NCBI RefSeq assembly: GCF_048544455.1
Contig: NC_133526.1
Span: forward strand, 946,001-1,010,000
DNA from: Silene latifolia
Lineage: Eukaryota > Streptophyta > Magnoliopsida > Caryophyllales > Caryophyllaceae
Length of the DNA: 64,000 bases
Direction of reading: 5' to 3'
The notes beneath the pieces are model-generated. The model was given only the letters and a program-made list of their open reading frames with translations, searched no databases and had not been told where the DNA came from. Positions 12,332-24,317 of the stretch are shown one piece after another. The translations under genes and the position numbers were made by a program. How positions within the stretch are numbered: the stretch's first letter is position 1; each line of letters opens with the position of its first letter.

Positions 12332-12603
12332 GTGGAGATCCTCTGTCCTATTTGGTGTCCCAACGTGTGTGCCACTCCAATCACCATCTAACACATCAAC
12401 AAAGTAATACTTCCTCCATTTTTCTAAGTTTGCCCCATTTCATTAAAATATACCTCACATTTCATTATTTTATGGGGCAAACTTAGGAAATTGGAGGGAG
12501 TATAATTATTGCAATATTTTATTTTGCAACAAGTGATATGTCAAAAGGTGAGTGGAGTGGCACACATAAGGGGACACAAAAGTGGGACAGACGATTCTTA
12601 CTG
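12332..12603. mobile_element. Foldback MITE, MULE-like, with a nested Stowaway-like MITE
   Basis: Flanked by the 11-bp direct repeat CATTTTAAGGA (12321-12331 and 12604-12614). The two ends are inverted copies over about 60 bp: gtgtgtgccactccaatcacc on the left against the complement of gtgagtggagtggcacaca on the right. The duplication size fits MULE-type insertion. It is non-coding and interrupted by the element at 12410-12500. Confidence 0.7.
12410..12500. mobile_element. Stowaway-like MITE
   Basis: A 91-bp near-perfect foldback. The left end CTTCCTCCATTTTTCTAAG and the complement of the right end CTCCCTCCAATTTCCTAAG pair, and TA dinucleotides (12408-12409, 12501-12502) flank them. These are the marks of Tc1/mariner-derived Stowaway elements. 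It lies inside the foldback MITE at 12332-12603. Confidence 0.75.
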
Positions 12604-13445
12604 CATTTTAAGGAAAATAACCGGAATATTCATATGAAGCAATTTTAGAAGAAAGTGGTTAGTTGAGGGTAATTTTCAAAAAAAAAGTATACAACGCGAC
12701 AAGTTTCAAAAAAATTGATAAAACTGTTATCAACAATCTATCTATCTTCTATATTAATAAAGAAAGCTTTTTTCAAGCGATTACAGAGAGTCTGAATTTT
12801 ACAAACTACTTCAAGCGAAAAAATAATATTATAATTATATGACTTTGGTTTGGAGATTGCAATTAAGAAAAACTAATCTATTAATACGTGATTTCAAAGA
12901 ATTGAGAAATTACCTAATGGAAGCTAACTACAACTACTACGACTTAGGGGTTGTTACGTTGATCAAGGAACTTAATTTTCCTAGGAAAATACAATTCATG
13001 GGAATTAAGTTCCCTCATCCAATTCGGGTGAATTTTGGAAAAGTGTTTGGTTGCTCATGTAGAAATTAAATTCCACAGGAACTTCCAATTCCAATGACCA
13101 AGGGAGGAGTACGTATATAGGGTAAAAAAATAAAGTCAAATCATAATATATAATTCTACACTTTGATGAAAAAGTTTTTACCTATTGGATTCATATAGGG
13201 TAAAAAAAAGTCAAATAAGTTGTATTAAGAAGTCATTAGTCTATTGTAATTGAGTATTTAAGATTTATAAACTCACGTTCTTGCATGCATTGCCGTATAC
13301 ACGGATATACTCATAATCAAGTTTACTTAATTTATAAGGGGTTAATTGGTTCGTTATTGGAATTGCACTAACACGGAAGTAATAATAAGTATCATGATTA
13401 TGCATTATAGAATTCTATTTCATGTGTCTGGGATAGACAAATAAC

Positions 13446-14349
13446 CAGTGGCGGATCTACCTTGTAGAGTATGGGGTCCTAGGACACCCCAAACCCCAAA
13501 AAATGTGACATACTTCGTAGCATTTTAGCTTTTCCTGAAAGGACTCCGTCAATTTATATGTGGGACACCTCAAAAATTTGATGACACTACTCACTCACTC
13601 ACCTCATAAATGCAAGACTAAAAAAACGAATAAACAACCAGTAGGTCTCCCTTGTGACGGGTCGGATCTTGCGACGGTTATTTTGTGAGTGGAAATGGGT
13701 AGAGAGGACAAGGTGGGCACCCATCCCATGTGCTCCTTCTCTCACCCCTATGGGTGTTTTGTGAGACAATATGATACCCGTCACAAGTTTGTGACGGATA
13801 CCCTCTATAATAAGGGAGAATTTGTGATAAACAAATACGAGTGTGAGACTAGTTAGAAGCAACTTGCACCAAATAGAATTAATTACAGGTTATGCATTGG
13901 TATGATAGAAATCTTAATATGAATGTAGTACTCCGCAAGTCCGTAACTCCTATAATCCGGTATTTACATTTCATAGTCCGTAACAAGCAGTCCGTAACTC
14001 CTATAATCCGGTATTTAAATTTGGTCGAGACAAAGGAATTTAAAGTCAAAGGGTCACCTTCAAAAACAAAAACGCCCTATATACAAAAACGGAGGGAGTA
14101 TAAAATTGATTTGTGATTTTAACAACAATATTTTAAAATTCAGTTAAAAAAATCCTTCTCAAGTGATTTTTGATCCATTAATATTTCCAACAAATTTTTT
14201 TCTTTTTGTTTAAGTTTATTTTCATTTTCCCCTTTTATAAGCTTTGCAAGTTCTCATATTTATAAATAAAAAATTGTTTTAAATTTTTTTTCAATGTATA
14301 ATAAATACAAAAGGGACCCCATAAAATTTATTTTCTGGATCCGCCACTG
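13446..14349. mobile_element. TIR element with CAGTGGCGGATC ends
   Basis: The left end CAGTGGCGGATCTACC and the right end, complement CAGTGGCGGATCCAG, are inverted over 13 bp. The inside is non-coding and AT-rich, holds a duplicated ccgtaactcctataatccgg word (13940-14025), and contains the MITE at 13646-13820. No convincing target duplication is visible, so the superfamily (hAT or CACTA-like) is undecided. Confidence 0.5.
13646..13820. mobile_element. MITE of the gtgacgg family
   Basis: The ends ctcccttgtgacgggt and (complement) ctcccttattatagagggt enclose a core with tttgtgag...aaatgg and gatacccgtcacaagtttg. Other members are at 14872-14935, 22415-22600, 22930-23112, 39424-39613 and 39667-39856, with a fragment near 5610-5730. 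Confidence 0.6.
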
Positions 14350-14354
14350 TTCAC

Positions 14355-14482
14355 AGTGGCCTATTATATGCAACATACTTGACATCTTGACAAGATGCAT
14401 TTTTGCGGTAGTGTGTACAAAAGGACCTTGCTATTCATCCGCAACACGATACTTGAGTATACACAGCTGTATACAACACAAA
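14355..14482 (+). repeat. Dispersed repeat, copy 1
   Basis: About 130 bp (ctattatatgcaacatactt ... gagtatacacagctgtatac) that recurs in the same orientation at 36412-36593. There the central part (gtagtgtgtacaaaaggacc) is itself duplicated. Confidence 0.75.
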
Positions 14483-14871
14483 TGTAACATTTGGTTTTGA
14501 TGGGAGGGAGTATACTATATACTATATACTATATATTATATACTATATATTACTTTAATTTCTGGTTTAATATAAAACCGTTTTAAAATAGACTAATTGA
14601 CTTTATATAACCCTCAGAACACGAAAAAACACAAAAGAAATGCAAAGCTCTCGTGACTTTCACGGGTCACAATACTAGTTTTAGATTTAAGAGGAAAAAA
14701 TGATATTTTATCACTTTTAATCTTTGTTGAGTTTAATGAACATATAAAATGGTTTTTGTTGATAGTGAAATTTTTATTGTTACACATTTTTATCATGGAA
14801 AAATTATCCTTTTTAGAATCGCACAAAATCAAAATGAAAGAAACTAAAAAATAGTCGAATTATTAAACCAC

Positions 14872-14935
14872 AAAATCTCATTTGTGACGGCACGTATCCG
14901 TCACTTTGGAGTGACGGATACCATTTTCCCTTACA
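14872..14935. mobile_element. Short MITE fragment, gtgacgg family
   Basis: aaatctcatttgtgacggca and gagtgacggataccatttt are diagnostic words of the family; only one end is present. Confidence 0.5.
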
Positions 14936-15076
14936 AATAAGCTCATTGTTTGTCTATAAATAAGCTCTGCATTACCATCAAATTTCACAACAAAAATCCA
15001 ACACTTCATCATCTCTCACACATATTCAAACTCCCTAATAACCTCTTAATTTTTATTTCAAATCTCTTCTCTTAAT

Positions 15077-15313
15077 ATGGTTCGTATGAGAGACCTCTTA
15101 ATACACCACTTATTGAATAACTCCAACACCAACCCCAACTATTTCCCTGAATCCCACCGACTGCTAGCACACGAAGGCCCCCTTCGATTAGATGGACCTA
15201 GAGCGACAATTCCATCGGTAAGCCTCCATCCATCTCGTTTCACCGACGAGCATTGTCGTGGCCAGGTTGCTGGAGACATCCTACGAGCTGCTAGACAATA
15301 CGGAATGTTCGAG
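15077..15313 (+). pseudogene. 2-oxoglutarate dioxygenase-like exon 1, left copy
   Basis: The ATG at 15077 follows a leader with a TATA box (ctataaataagc, about 14955-14966) and a CA-rich 5' UTR. The exon encodes 79 residues with IPSVSLHPSRFTDEHCRG and AARQYGMFEV, resembling the DIOX_N start of plant 2-oxoglutarate/Fe(II) oxygenases (IPxIDL...A...YGFFxV). It ends at GAG|GTTTGT (donor 15314). No exon 2 follows; the presumed intron runs into a LINE near 15690. A partner exon lies inverted at 32085-32312. The family call rests on the N-terminal pattern only and catalytic residues are absent here. Confidence 0.55.
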
Positions 15314-15689
15314 GTTTGTTTTATTGATTTTTCCTAAATACTGCTTGCTTAACGAATAACTATGATAATAATAAAGGTCATCATCAAATCGATTTAGTTT
15401 ATTCTCCTTTTAAGATTTTATTTATTGGTATGTAAGTGACTATCTTATAAATGCAAGCGTTCGAATCTATTAGTGGGTTTTGCAAATTGACAAATTATCT
15501 TTAGTTTCACATGTCCACGTAACTACGTTGTTCTTAGTCACAGGTCGTATTGTGCTTTACTTTCTTTAAGTTGTATTTTACGACCTTTTTTTACTAAGCT
15601 GAACGAGACTAAATTTGCGACATTTGAAATAAAATTGAGTAATCGATTATTGCGCACTAAACTGAACGAGGATAAACGTGTCTTTCGGG
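15314..15689 (+). other. Presumed intron 1 remnant of the left dioxygenase copy
   Basis: AT-rich, beginning gtttgttttatt like the other copy. No coding sequence; it ends at the truncated 5' edge of the LINE. Confidence 0.5.
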
Positions 15690-17483
15690 ATTTATGCGGA
15701 GAGCGATGGAAGAAGGAACTATTCATGGAGTGCGAGTGGCTCTCCTATGGTGTCCCACCTTCTTTTTGCGGATGATAGCATTTTATTTGCACGAGCTAGA
15801 GAGGCTGAAGCCCCGAAAATAAAGGAAATAATCACATGCTATGAATCAGCGTCCGGGCAAATGGCAAACCTGAACAAGACTACTGTCTTATTCAGCCGTG
15901 GAACACGAGGAGAACGAAGGGATCAAATAGCAAACCTGTTAGGCGTGAGCATAGTGCATGAACAGGAGAGATACTTACGCCTCCCGACTGTTGTGGGCCA
16001 TTCGAAAGAGGTAGTTGCAATGGTGATTAGAGACAAATTATGTAGGAAGTTGCAAGGGTGGAAGGGGATGTTATTGTCGAAGGCGGGTAAGGAAGTTTTG
16101 ATAAAGGCGGTAGCCCAATCAATCCCTACCTATGCTATGAGCGTCTTCAAACTCCCTCATAATTTTTGCGATGAACTACGTAGTTTGGTCTCCCGGTTCT
16201 GGTGGGGATCGGAAAATGGTAAGAAAAAGATCCCGTGGGTCGCTTGTACGAAGTTATGCCAACCGAAATGCTTGGGTGGACTTGGGTTTCGTAATTTCCA
16301 AGAGTTCAATTTAGCACTCCTTGGTAAACAAGCATGGCGAATGATAACAGATATAGAGTGTCTTATGGTAAGGGTTCTTGGGGGCAAATATTTCCCGAAT
16401 CGATCCTTTATGAAAGCTGAACTAGGGACTAATCCAAGCTATACATGGAGAGGGATTTTTGAGGCCAGTGGTGTTCTAAGGGCAGGGTTACGAAGGCGGA
16501 TTGGGAACGGGTTAAGTACGCGTGTATGGTCTGATCCTTGGCTGGCGGGAACGAAGACCCACAAGGTACTCTCACCGCGTGGAGAGGCTGATGAGTCGAT
16601 GGTGGTAGCTGATCTATTGAGTGTGGACGGACGAGATTGGAATGTGCATAAGGTACGTACCTTGTTTCTTCCATTCGAACAGAGCTATGTCCTGAATACG
16701 CGTATAAACCGGGAGGATTGTGAAGATGATTGGGTGTGGGACTTAGAGAAGGATGGAACGTACTCTGTTAAGTCAGCCTATCGAGCGCTAGTGGGGGATA
16801 ATGTGGCGGAGGAAAGGCAGTCGAATGTAGACAGGAATATGTGGGTTTGGAAACGAATTTGGAAAACTGATGTATTGCCACGCATTAAATTATTTTACTG
16901 TCAGTTTTGTAGTAATGCCATTGCTACGAGACAAAATCTAGCATCCCTTACACAAAACTTGAATATGGAGTGTCCGGTTTGTTGTTGCGAAGTGGAGACG
17001 GGTCTCCATCTAGCTCGGGGTTGTGGGTGGACTGCGGGGGTTTGGGACGGGTTGGGTTTGGAAGTGCGGGCGATATAGGGATATGAGCGGGTGAGGGAGT
17101 GGGCGGAGGATGTGATGAGGGAGCTTGACAAACGAGAGACCGAGGTTTTTATGGTCGGTGTATGGGCTATTTCGGAGATGCGTAATAAGGTTGTTTTCGA
17201 GGGTACAAAAGTCAGCGTGGACAAGTGTGTGAAGCGTGTGTCGGAGTTGCTAAGGGAAATGGCTGGGTTGAGGGAGGCGGTGGAGGAGAAGAGACAAGGG
17301 GGTGAGCAGGAGGGAGTGGATAAACGAGGGGCGTGTGTGAGGTGGTGCAAACCGGTGCAGGGGTTGATGAAGATTAACGTGGATGCTGGAGTAGCGGAGA
17401 GGTCGGGGCTGGGAATTGGAGCTGTCTACAGGGATGAAATGGGTGGCATACGATGGGGTTGGGCAGAGAGAAGACGGGCTGAG
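15690..17483 (+). mobile_element. 5'-truncated LINE, ORF2 part 1 (reverse transcriptase, zf-RVT, RNase H start)
   Basis: A long open frame begins inside the reverse transcriptase with SHLLFADDSILFARA (the F-ADD catalytic box, about 15750-15795). It continues through the RT thumb (IPTYAMSVFKLP, SRFWWGS) and a zf-RVT zinc-finger region (ECPVCCCEVETGLHLARGC, about 16968-17026). A stop falls at 17076-17078. A second frame block (17091-17483) carries the start of a plant LINE RNase H (KINVDAGVAERSG). The protein is cut off at 17483 by the Athila-type insertion and resumes at 31684. ORF1 and the N-terminal endonuclease are missing, as expected for 5' truncation. GC content is higher than in the flanks. 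Confidence 0.9.
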
Positions 17484-19568
17484 TGATGGTATCAAGCTAT
17501 ACCTCGCAAGTGCACGATTTTATCGTTGTACACTATTAAGGGTCGATCCCACAAGGAGTTGAAAAGATTACTAATTGTTCTAATCCGATCGTTTAGCTAA
17601 GTCGAAAATATAAGATGAAGATTGTTATACTAATGCTACCTAAAACAAAATGAAATGCGAGCTTAACAAAAGTAAGGAAAATAAGCAAGAATGAAGGATA
17701 AATTGTAATTCAAATGATTAAACGGCCTAAGACTCGGTTCTTCCCAAACAAATCGCAATTCCACATAGTTAAATCTCTAGGCTAATCACAAGGGTAGTTA
17801 GGTGAGGAGGTGACGGCTCTAATTCGCCTAAGACCCCCCTCTCGGGTTCGAAATAGGACACTAGCACTACCCACCAACCCCCCTCTCGGGTTCGAAGGTC
17901 GGAATCCCTAACTCAATACCCGACTACCCCAAAAACATGCATTATTCCCAAGGTAGTCCAATATTTGCTAAGGTCATTAAGCCCCGTCAATTCCCGGGTC
18001 ATCCCACTCCCTCTCTCGAGGGTCGATTTCAAACGCTAATTTAGAGGCGTCCTACCCCTTTCTCCCTTTCGGTCTCAACCGAGGTCAACAATAGGGTCAA
18101 TTCTCGGGTATCCAAATCACAACCTAACCAACTCTCGTTGGTGGTCAAGGGTCGTAAGTCGACACTACCCAAAAGTCAACCCATAAACCAAGTCATTCCT
18201 CTAAACTACCCTCACCAATTTCCCCAAATAATTAGCCTTTATGAAATTCAACTAATGGAATTACTCATGTTAGGTCAAACCGAGCCCTAGTGGAAGACTA
18301 CTCACTAATCATGGTCCTAATTGCAAAATAAACAATAAAGATGGAAACTTTGGTCATAAACATGGTGAGAAGATGAAATTCACTACTAAACATGCAACAA
18401 TCTAACAATGGGTGTAAGGTAAGATGATTTAATCTAACAATGAGAGTGATTAAACCTAAAGACACATTCTTTAACCAAATCAACTCAAAGATTAAGTCTT
18501 TGAGGACAACTACCCAAGGATGAACAAATGAAAGAGAAACAAAGGAAAGATCAACAATAAAAAGATGAACAATGATGGAAATAACAACAACAAACAAACA
18601 ACAACAACGATTTTAACATAAACAATCAAACAAGCATAAATGAAGAACAAAATGTAAACAAATGAAAATAGGGAGAGAATTAATACCAACAAAATAGTGA
18701 AAGAGGAATTTGGATAAAAATAATAAAGAAGGAAATCCTTCAATCTTCTTACAAACCCAAATTCAATCACTAATTGATTGAAGAACTACTTTAATTAAGG
18801 AAAGATTAACAAAGAGATTAAGAAAGTTTAAAGCTTGAAAGGGTAAAAATTCTGGATCTAGGGTTGTGTGTACAAAAGGGTTTAAGAGGGTGTATTTATA
18901 GGTTCTACCAGGATTAGGGCAGAAATTGAAATGGGCTTTGAAACACGTGTGTGCGCTCCGGCCGGTCAGCCAACCTACTTTGTGTGCTGGCCGGCCGGGA
19001 GATCTCTGGAAGTTTTGAACAAGTTTTGAAGTCATCAGGTGTGCACGGCCGGTCAACCGGCCGCCGGCCACTGACCGGCTGGGGCAGCTTTGACTTTGAA
19101 GATTGACTTTTTGCCTTGGAGGAACTCCCAGCCGGCTAGCCGGCTGCCGGTCGTTTGACCGGCTGGGAGATTCCTGTAACTTTCTTCCAATTCCTTTGTT
19201 TCTTCAGCAATGTGTCTTCCCAGCCGGTGGCCGACCGCCGCCGCCACCGGGCCGGGATGCTTCTCCACACTTCTTCCTTCATTTTCCTTGTAAATGTACT
19301 CCCAGTAATTTGGCTGGCCATGGCTGCCACCTACCGAGGGGTACTCTCGGCAAGATAATCCCCTTCATCTTTCATGCATAGCTTAGAAATCCCGTCTTTC
19401 TAGCTTCGTTTCGCCCGTTCCCGCCTCAATATCTGCAAGGGGGCCAAAGTGTCATAGTAAAGGGAATCGGGACTAGAAACGAGAGTAAAGGGGGCACAAA
19501 ACCGCCTTAAATGGGGTCGAACAAGCATGAAAATAGAGGGAAAAAGAGTGCAAAATGGTCCTATATCA
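17484..19568 (-). repeat. Athila-type 3' LTR (left)
   Basis: 2085 bp, ends in TG/CA. On the minus strand a TATA box (TATAAATA, 18893-18900) lies just after a cluster of five GC-rich palindromic modules (18954-19345) in U3. The open frames seen here are not genes; identical ones occur in the other LTR. Confidence 0.93.
18954..19345 (-). repeat. Palindrome array, left LTR U3
   Basis: Five GC-rich inverted-repeat modules start near 18954, 19041, 19126, 19218 and 19300 (spacing about 82-92 bp). The best one is cccagccggctagccggctg at 19129. Pyrimidine-rich AT spacers separate them. Modules 1, 4 and 5 are strongly altered relative to the right LTR. Confidence 0.8.
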
Positions 19569-19582
19569 AACCTCCCCACACT
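19569..19582 (-). other. Polypurine tract of the Athila-type element
   Basis: Reads GTGTGGGGAGGTT on the minus strand directly before the LTR start TGATATAGG. Similar words (AGTGTGGGGAGGG) recur at about 21912, 22091 and 24368. Confidence 0.75.
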
Positions 19583-22136
19583 TGAGCCTTACTCGTCCCC
19601 GAGTAAGTCCTCAACCAATTGCACAGAGCATTATTATGATAGATATGAGAGTGGATGCACAATATAAGCATCACTCAACTAAACTATTACTTAAGCCGAT
19701 CGAGTATTAGCGCACTCAACGCCCCTTCAACTCACAATTTGACACCCATGAGGGGAGAGTGCCCTATTGCAAGGCAAGTTGGGTCTTGCTACAAAACTTT
19801 CGACACATTCATCATGAAAGCACGTAATCAACAAGTAGAATGCATCTAATAAAATGATCCACTTTCCTCATCTAAGTGGCCGAATTTTTCAAACAACAAA
19901 ACACGGTTTAGGTCGGGAGTACCGTCTCAGAAGTGCCAATTGAGGTGCCAACCCCCTAAACATGACCCAAGCAACCCTTGTGTGACCAATGCTCAAGAAA
20001 CTAATTCAAGAGCGGGGAAAGGGAAGAAAGGGCAAGTCCGCCGAGAATTACAAAACCGACACAAGATTCAACCAAAGGACCCATGACTAAGGAGACCAAG
20101 GCAACGACATCCTCACGGTTTTCACTCGTCACTCAATGAAAGAACAAGGTGATTTTTGTGACAAAAAGTAACCAAAATCACTCAACTAACTCGACTAGCG
20201 AAAACGTGCCCGCAATCTAATGTGTAACACCGTCCTATGTCCAATGAAATGCAAACAAAGGGAGAAATGCACAAAACATGAAGCAAGGGTTACAATGGGG
20301 CTAAGGAGAAGGTCGAAACGGGATTGGTGCAAGCACCGTTTGGACATGTGGGGTTCAAATCAAGAATCGTCGACACATCACATCCCATCTCTTATTGCAA
20401 CACATGAGACACGTCTATGCCCTAACATAGCATTGATGACCAAAACCATGCAAAAATTGCATAAACCCAACTCAAGTAGGAAAAATTTGATAAAACTCCT
20501 TTTATTTCAACAAATGGTAACGTCTACACCGTAACAACGACTCGGTTTCCCAAGTTATGCAAAAATTGTGTAAACCCGACTCATTTTGGAAAAACATCAA
20601 TTTGCCCCTTTTTATTTAGCAACGGCTTTTTCTACCCCTTTAAATGATGAGTAGGGGTGTTGCTTGCCTTTTTCTTTTTCTTGACAACAAACAAATATAT
20701 ATACAACACAACTAACTCATTTCTTTTTTGGATTTTTCATGACCCCTTTTTTTTTTTTTTTTTCTTTTTTCTTTTTTTTTTTTTTTTTTTTCACTTTTCT
20801 ATTTTGTTTTTCATTCCTTTTTTCAAAACCTCTTATTTATATAAAATGCCAAATCATACCAAATTCCGTCCCAAATGGAGATGTATACTATCCGTCACTG
20901 TGCCCCAAATCACCTTCTACAACACAGCTACAAAAACCGACCAATTCTTGATTAAGGAAGGGTGGTTATGGAATGTAGCTATTTTAGTGGGTTTGCCAAA
21001 TGAAAAGGCTAAGCTCAAAAGGGGGTGAATCAAAAAGGGAAACAATGTAGGGAATAAAACAAGGCTATTTGGCTATGTGAGGTTCATATAAACTGATTTT
21101 TGCTTCAAATCATATGCACAAAAATGTAATGCAATTTCATGATCTAAGGACGATGCGACACACTTGTGCGTAGTGATGTGACACGCCTCGCGAGGAGACC
21201 TACTCTCGAACCTAGATGAGGGCGGGGTATGAATGTACCCGCCCTAGGAGGCTCTACCCTTACCTTTGAGTAGCTGGGTCGAGCCGAAGGTCTAGTCTAC
21301 GGCCCTAGGTCTCACAAGGTTGGTCTAAACTCTTTGGTCAAGCCCTCCTTCCTCGGCTAACTAAGAGGCCACGGGTGCGAGTCACGAGGAGGGGAAAGGC
21401 ACAATTGAGCACATTAGTTCATCATGGGGGTACTTGGTTCCCTTCCTTTGACCATGTTCTTCCTTAAAAGCTTATTTACAAACTCAATGCAAAAGAAAGA
21501 AATGCAACAAGTATTTACATGTGAACAAATGCATGCGGAAATTCAAACAAACATGAAATGAAACGTGCAACAAATTGGCTAAACCTAGCAGCACATCAAC
21601 ACCAAAATTCCAAACGGTCTCCCAAGGAGACACCCAAAGCAACAAAATTCCCATTCTCCTTCAAAATATCAAAGATACCAAAAAGAAAGAATAGTAAAAA
21701 GGAGCAAGAGATAGGAAGGATTATACCAAGCGGTCTTCAAGCTCCTTTTGCCTCAAGTGGTCAATGTGCCATGCCAAAGGTTAGACAAAACATATATATA
21801 CAATGCAAATTTTTTTTTGAATTTTTCTTGTAAATTTTTCAATTTTTAGGCATTTTCTCTAATTTATAAACATTTACAATTATAAACAAATATTCACAAG
21901 AGTGGATATTTCCCTCCCCACACTTGAGATGTACATTGTCCTCAATGGACAAAAGCATAGGGAGTGAATAAGGAAAAGAAATGAACAATTTTTTTGATTT
22001 TTGATTTTTCAAAGGGAAAATAACATATTTTTGTGATTTTGGTTTTGAAAAATTAAAAAGACATATTTTTGGGTTTTTGATATGAGAACTCCCTCCCCAC
22101 ACTTATTTATTTACATTACTTCCAAATGGAAATAAA
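19583..22136 (-). other. Athila-type element, non-coding 3' region
   Basis: Between the polypurine tract and the inserted Helitron. It contains a T-rich homopolymer stretch (about 20750-20795), a region near 21180-21400 with moderately GC-rich unique sequence, and two further polypurine-like motifs. Short frames here show no domain. Confidence 0.6.
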
Positions 22137-22414
22137 CTAGTTTTAAACCCGTGCAAAATTGCACGGGTATGTATTTGGGCCAGGATGATTTTTTTTAATG
22201 TATATTTGTTTTTGCATTTCTATTGTACCTATCTAAATGGTCTAAATCAACGATGTTAAATATTCAAACCGTGATATTACCCTACCTAAATAAATAATTA
22301 AAATAATTGACAACTATTTCGACCAATTTTTGAGACACAAAATTTCATTGAAGACAGACGTATCCGTTTTAAGCTAAATACGGGTCAAGTATATTAGATA
22401 AGACAAAAGTAAAA

Positions 22415-22600
22415 CACAAATTCTCATTTGTGACGGGCATATCTGTCGCAAGCTTGCAACGGGTCAATTACTATCCATGTGGGTAGATAAGACAAAAGCA
22501 GAGTGCATGGGGAGTAACAATCTGTTTTGTCTTATATACCCACATGAGTAATACTTAACCCAAAAAACCCGTGTCGGATATACCCGTTAGAAGGAAAAGA
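22415..22600. mobile_element. MITE, gtgacgg family
   Basis: acaaattctcatttgtgacg at one end and tcggatatacccgttagaag at the other, with an internal inverted pair around gtgggtagataagacaaaa and ttttgtcttatatacccac. Confidence 0.55.
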
Positions 22601-22640
22601 CTTGCTGAAAGTAAAATGTATCAAGGACTAAAATAAATAT

Positions 22641-22825
22641 GGGTTTTTCTAAAATGTGTCCAATAAGCACATGTTAAGATGCTAAAAAAATAAAAATTTA
22701 CATCAATATATCATGAGAAATTGAAATCCAAACTCATTATTACCATACTTAGAAAATTATTGATGTAAATCTTTCTTTTTTTTAGCATCTTAACATGTGC
22801 CTATTGGGCACATTTTAGAAAACCC
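22641..22825. mobile_element. Foldback MITE with 9-bp target duplication
   Basis: Inverted arms of about 67 bp (left gggtttttctaaaatgtgtc; complement of right gggttttctaaaatgtgccc) flanked by AATAAATAT at 22632-22640 and 22826-22834. Non-coding; a 9-bp duplication fits MULE-type MITEs. Confidence 0.8.
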
Positions 22826-22929
22826 AATAAATATTTATCTCATCTATATATATGACATATTATTCGACCCGTTTAATCTTAAAACAAATATATCCTCTTA
22901 AAAAACCAACTATTGTTATGAAATACACA

Positions 22930-23112
22930 CACAAAATCTCATTGAAGACGGCGATATCCGTCACAAGCTTGTGACGGATACCGTTTTCTCTCACAAAATA
23001 CCCATGAGAGGTGAGTGGGGGAGCACATGGGGGTGCCCCACCTTATCCCCCATCCCTTTTTATGAGAGGTCTTTAATTTATAACGGAATTAGCCCGTCAT
23101 AAGCAAGACGTT
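22930..23112. mobile_element. MITE, gtgacgg family
   Basis: acaaaatctcattgaagacg, gtgacggataccgttttctc, then tgagaggtctttaatttata and cccgtcataagcaagacg. Same layout as 39424-39613. Confidence 0.6.
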
Positions 23113-24317
23113 TTGTATGAAATATTAACCCACAAAGAACAATATGTGAAACAAAGTGGGTCAAACATTACTATGTAAAAGAAATAGTTGGCCCAAAATC
23201 CAACACTAAAGCAGTCTTTTGAACGCCTCCACATATATTTAGTCACTCCTCTATAAACCCTCTTTATTCTTTATATCCTCACATATATTCCGATTTCCGC
23301 CGCTCACTGTTAATTCCATGTTTCAATCACTTTTTATTCTCCCTTTCATTTTTGATGATACTCCGTATGATTTATCTATTTTTATTCTTAACAACTTCAA
23401 GTATGTATATTCTTAATCTATTTTTATATCAATGTTTTTTTGAATTTGCATGTATCTTACCAAATTGATCTTGAGCTCTTTGCATTCGTTTTGCATTTTA
23501 AAGAGTTCAATGCTATAGATCTGTAATTTCTAGTATAATTTTCATGTAAAAGTATAATTTTTTGTTTTCGCATATTATAAAAAACACTTCTCGAGTATTT
23601 TAAGCATTTTAAAGCACTCATAAATTTTGTCTCATAAATGATGAGTACTTGTTAAATTTATTTCTGTAATTTAAGCATTTTTTTTCATTTCTTTTTGCAT
23701 ATATTATGATACTCGAGTATCATAGACGACTTAGTTCAGCATCTAGCCATTATAATTTATTTCTGTAATTTTGTCCCATAAATGATACTCGATCATCATT
23801 TTTTTATCTTTATTTTTCATTTATTTGAAAAAATTACTCAAGTTTATTCTCTGGTCGTTGTTTCTACTTTCTTGGCCCATTTCTTTAATTTTATTCAAAT
23901 ATTGTAATTTTTTTTCCGTAATTGTAAATTTGGTAGATCTGTAATTTTTGGTTTGATTTTCATGGAAAAATCATTTTTTTTTGCTTTAACATGCTAAGAA
24001 AGCACTAAATTTTTTGAGTATTTTAAGCATTTGTTTCATTTGCTTTTTTTTTTCGTTTGTGAATAAAAAGAATATAAATGTTGCGTAAGATGACTTTATA
24101 GAATTTGTAGGTTGGGTATGTATTCATTCTGGATTTGTTGCGAGACGGATTTAAGCGCATGCTTTGAAAGACGGATATCTCAGTAATTAAATACGTTGCA
24201 CGTACATGGGTCCCACCATAATGTCAATTTTCGAAAAAAAAAAAAAAAAAAAAAAATGCAATAATGACGTGGCGCGTTCTCTGCTCAGTATTGTCTTCTG
24301 CTTTTATATAGAGTAGA

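Larger units (their letters stand above)
12745..14678 (+). mobile_element. Candidate non-autonomous Helitron
   Basis: The start TCTTCTATATTAATAAAG follows an A (12744). The end is a short hairpin (tcgtgactttcacgg, 14651-14665) followed by ACTAG and a T, fitting the Helitron rules 5'-TC, 3'-hairpin-CTRR, insertion between A and T. It has no Rep/helicase coding. It would contain the TIR element at 13446-14349. The hairpin has a mismatch, so confidence is moderate. Confidence 0.45.
22137..24317 (-). mobile_element. Non-autonomous Helitron inside the Athila-type element
   Basis: On the minus strand it begins TCTACTCTATATAAAAGC (24317 downward) after an A. It ends with the perfect hairpin CCCGTGCAATTTTGCACGGG and then TTTAAAACTAG before a T (22137). 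These are the Helitron hallmarks (5'-TC, hairpin about 10 nt before 3'-CTRR, A|T target). It is 2181 bp, has no Rep/helicase ORF and carries several MITEs. Removing it rejoins the flanks aataaa and tgtgtgg. Confidence 0.8.

Noticed and set aside
18298..18770. Hydrophobic minus-strand frames, also present at 30421-30893
   Set aside because: Located in both LTRs of the same element; Leu/Phe/Ile-rich translation of AT-rich LTR DNA.
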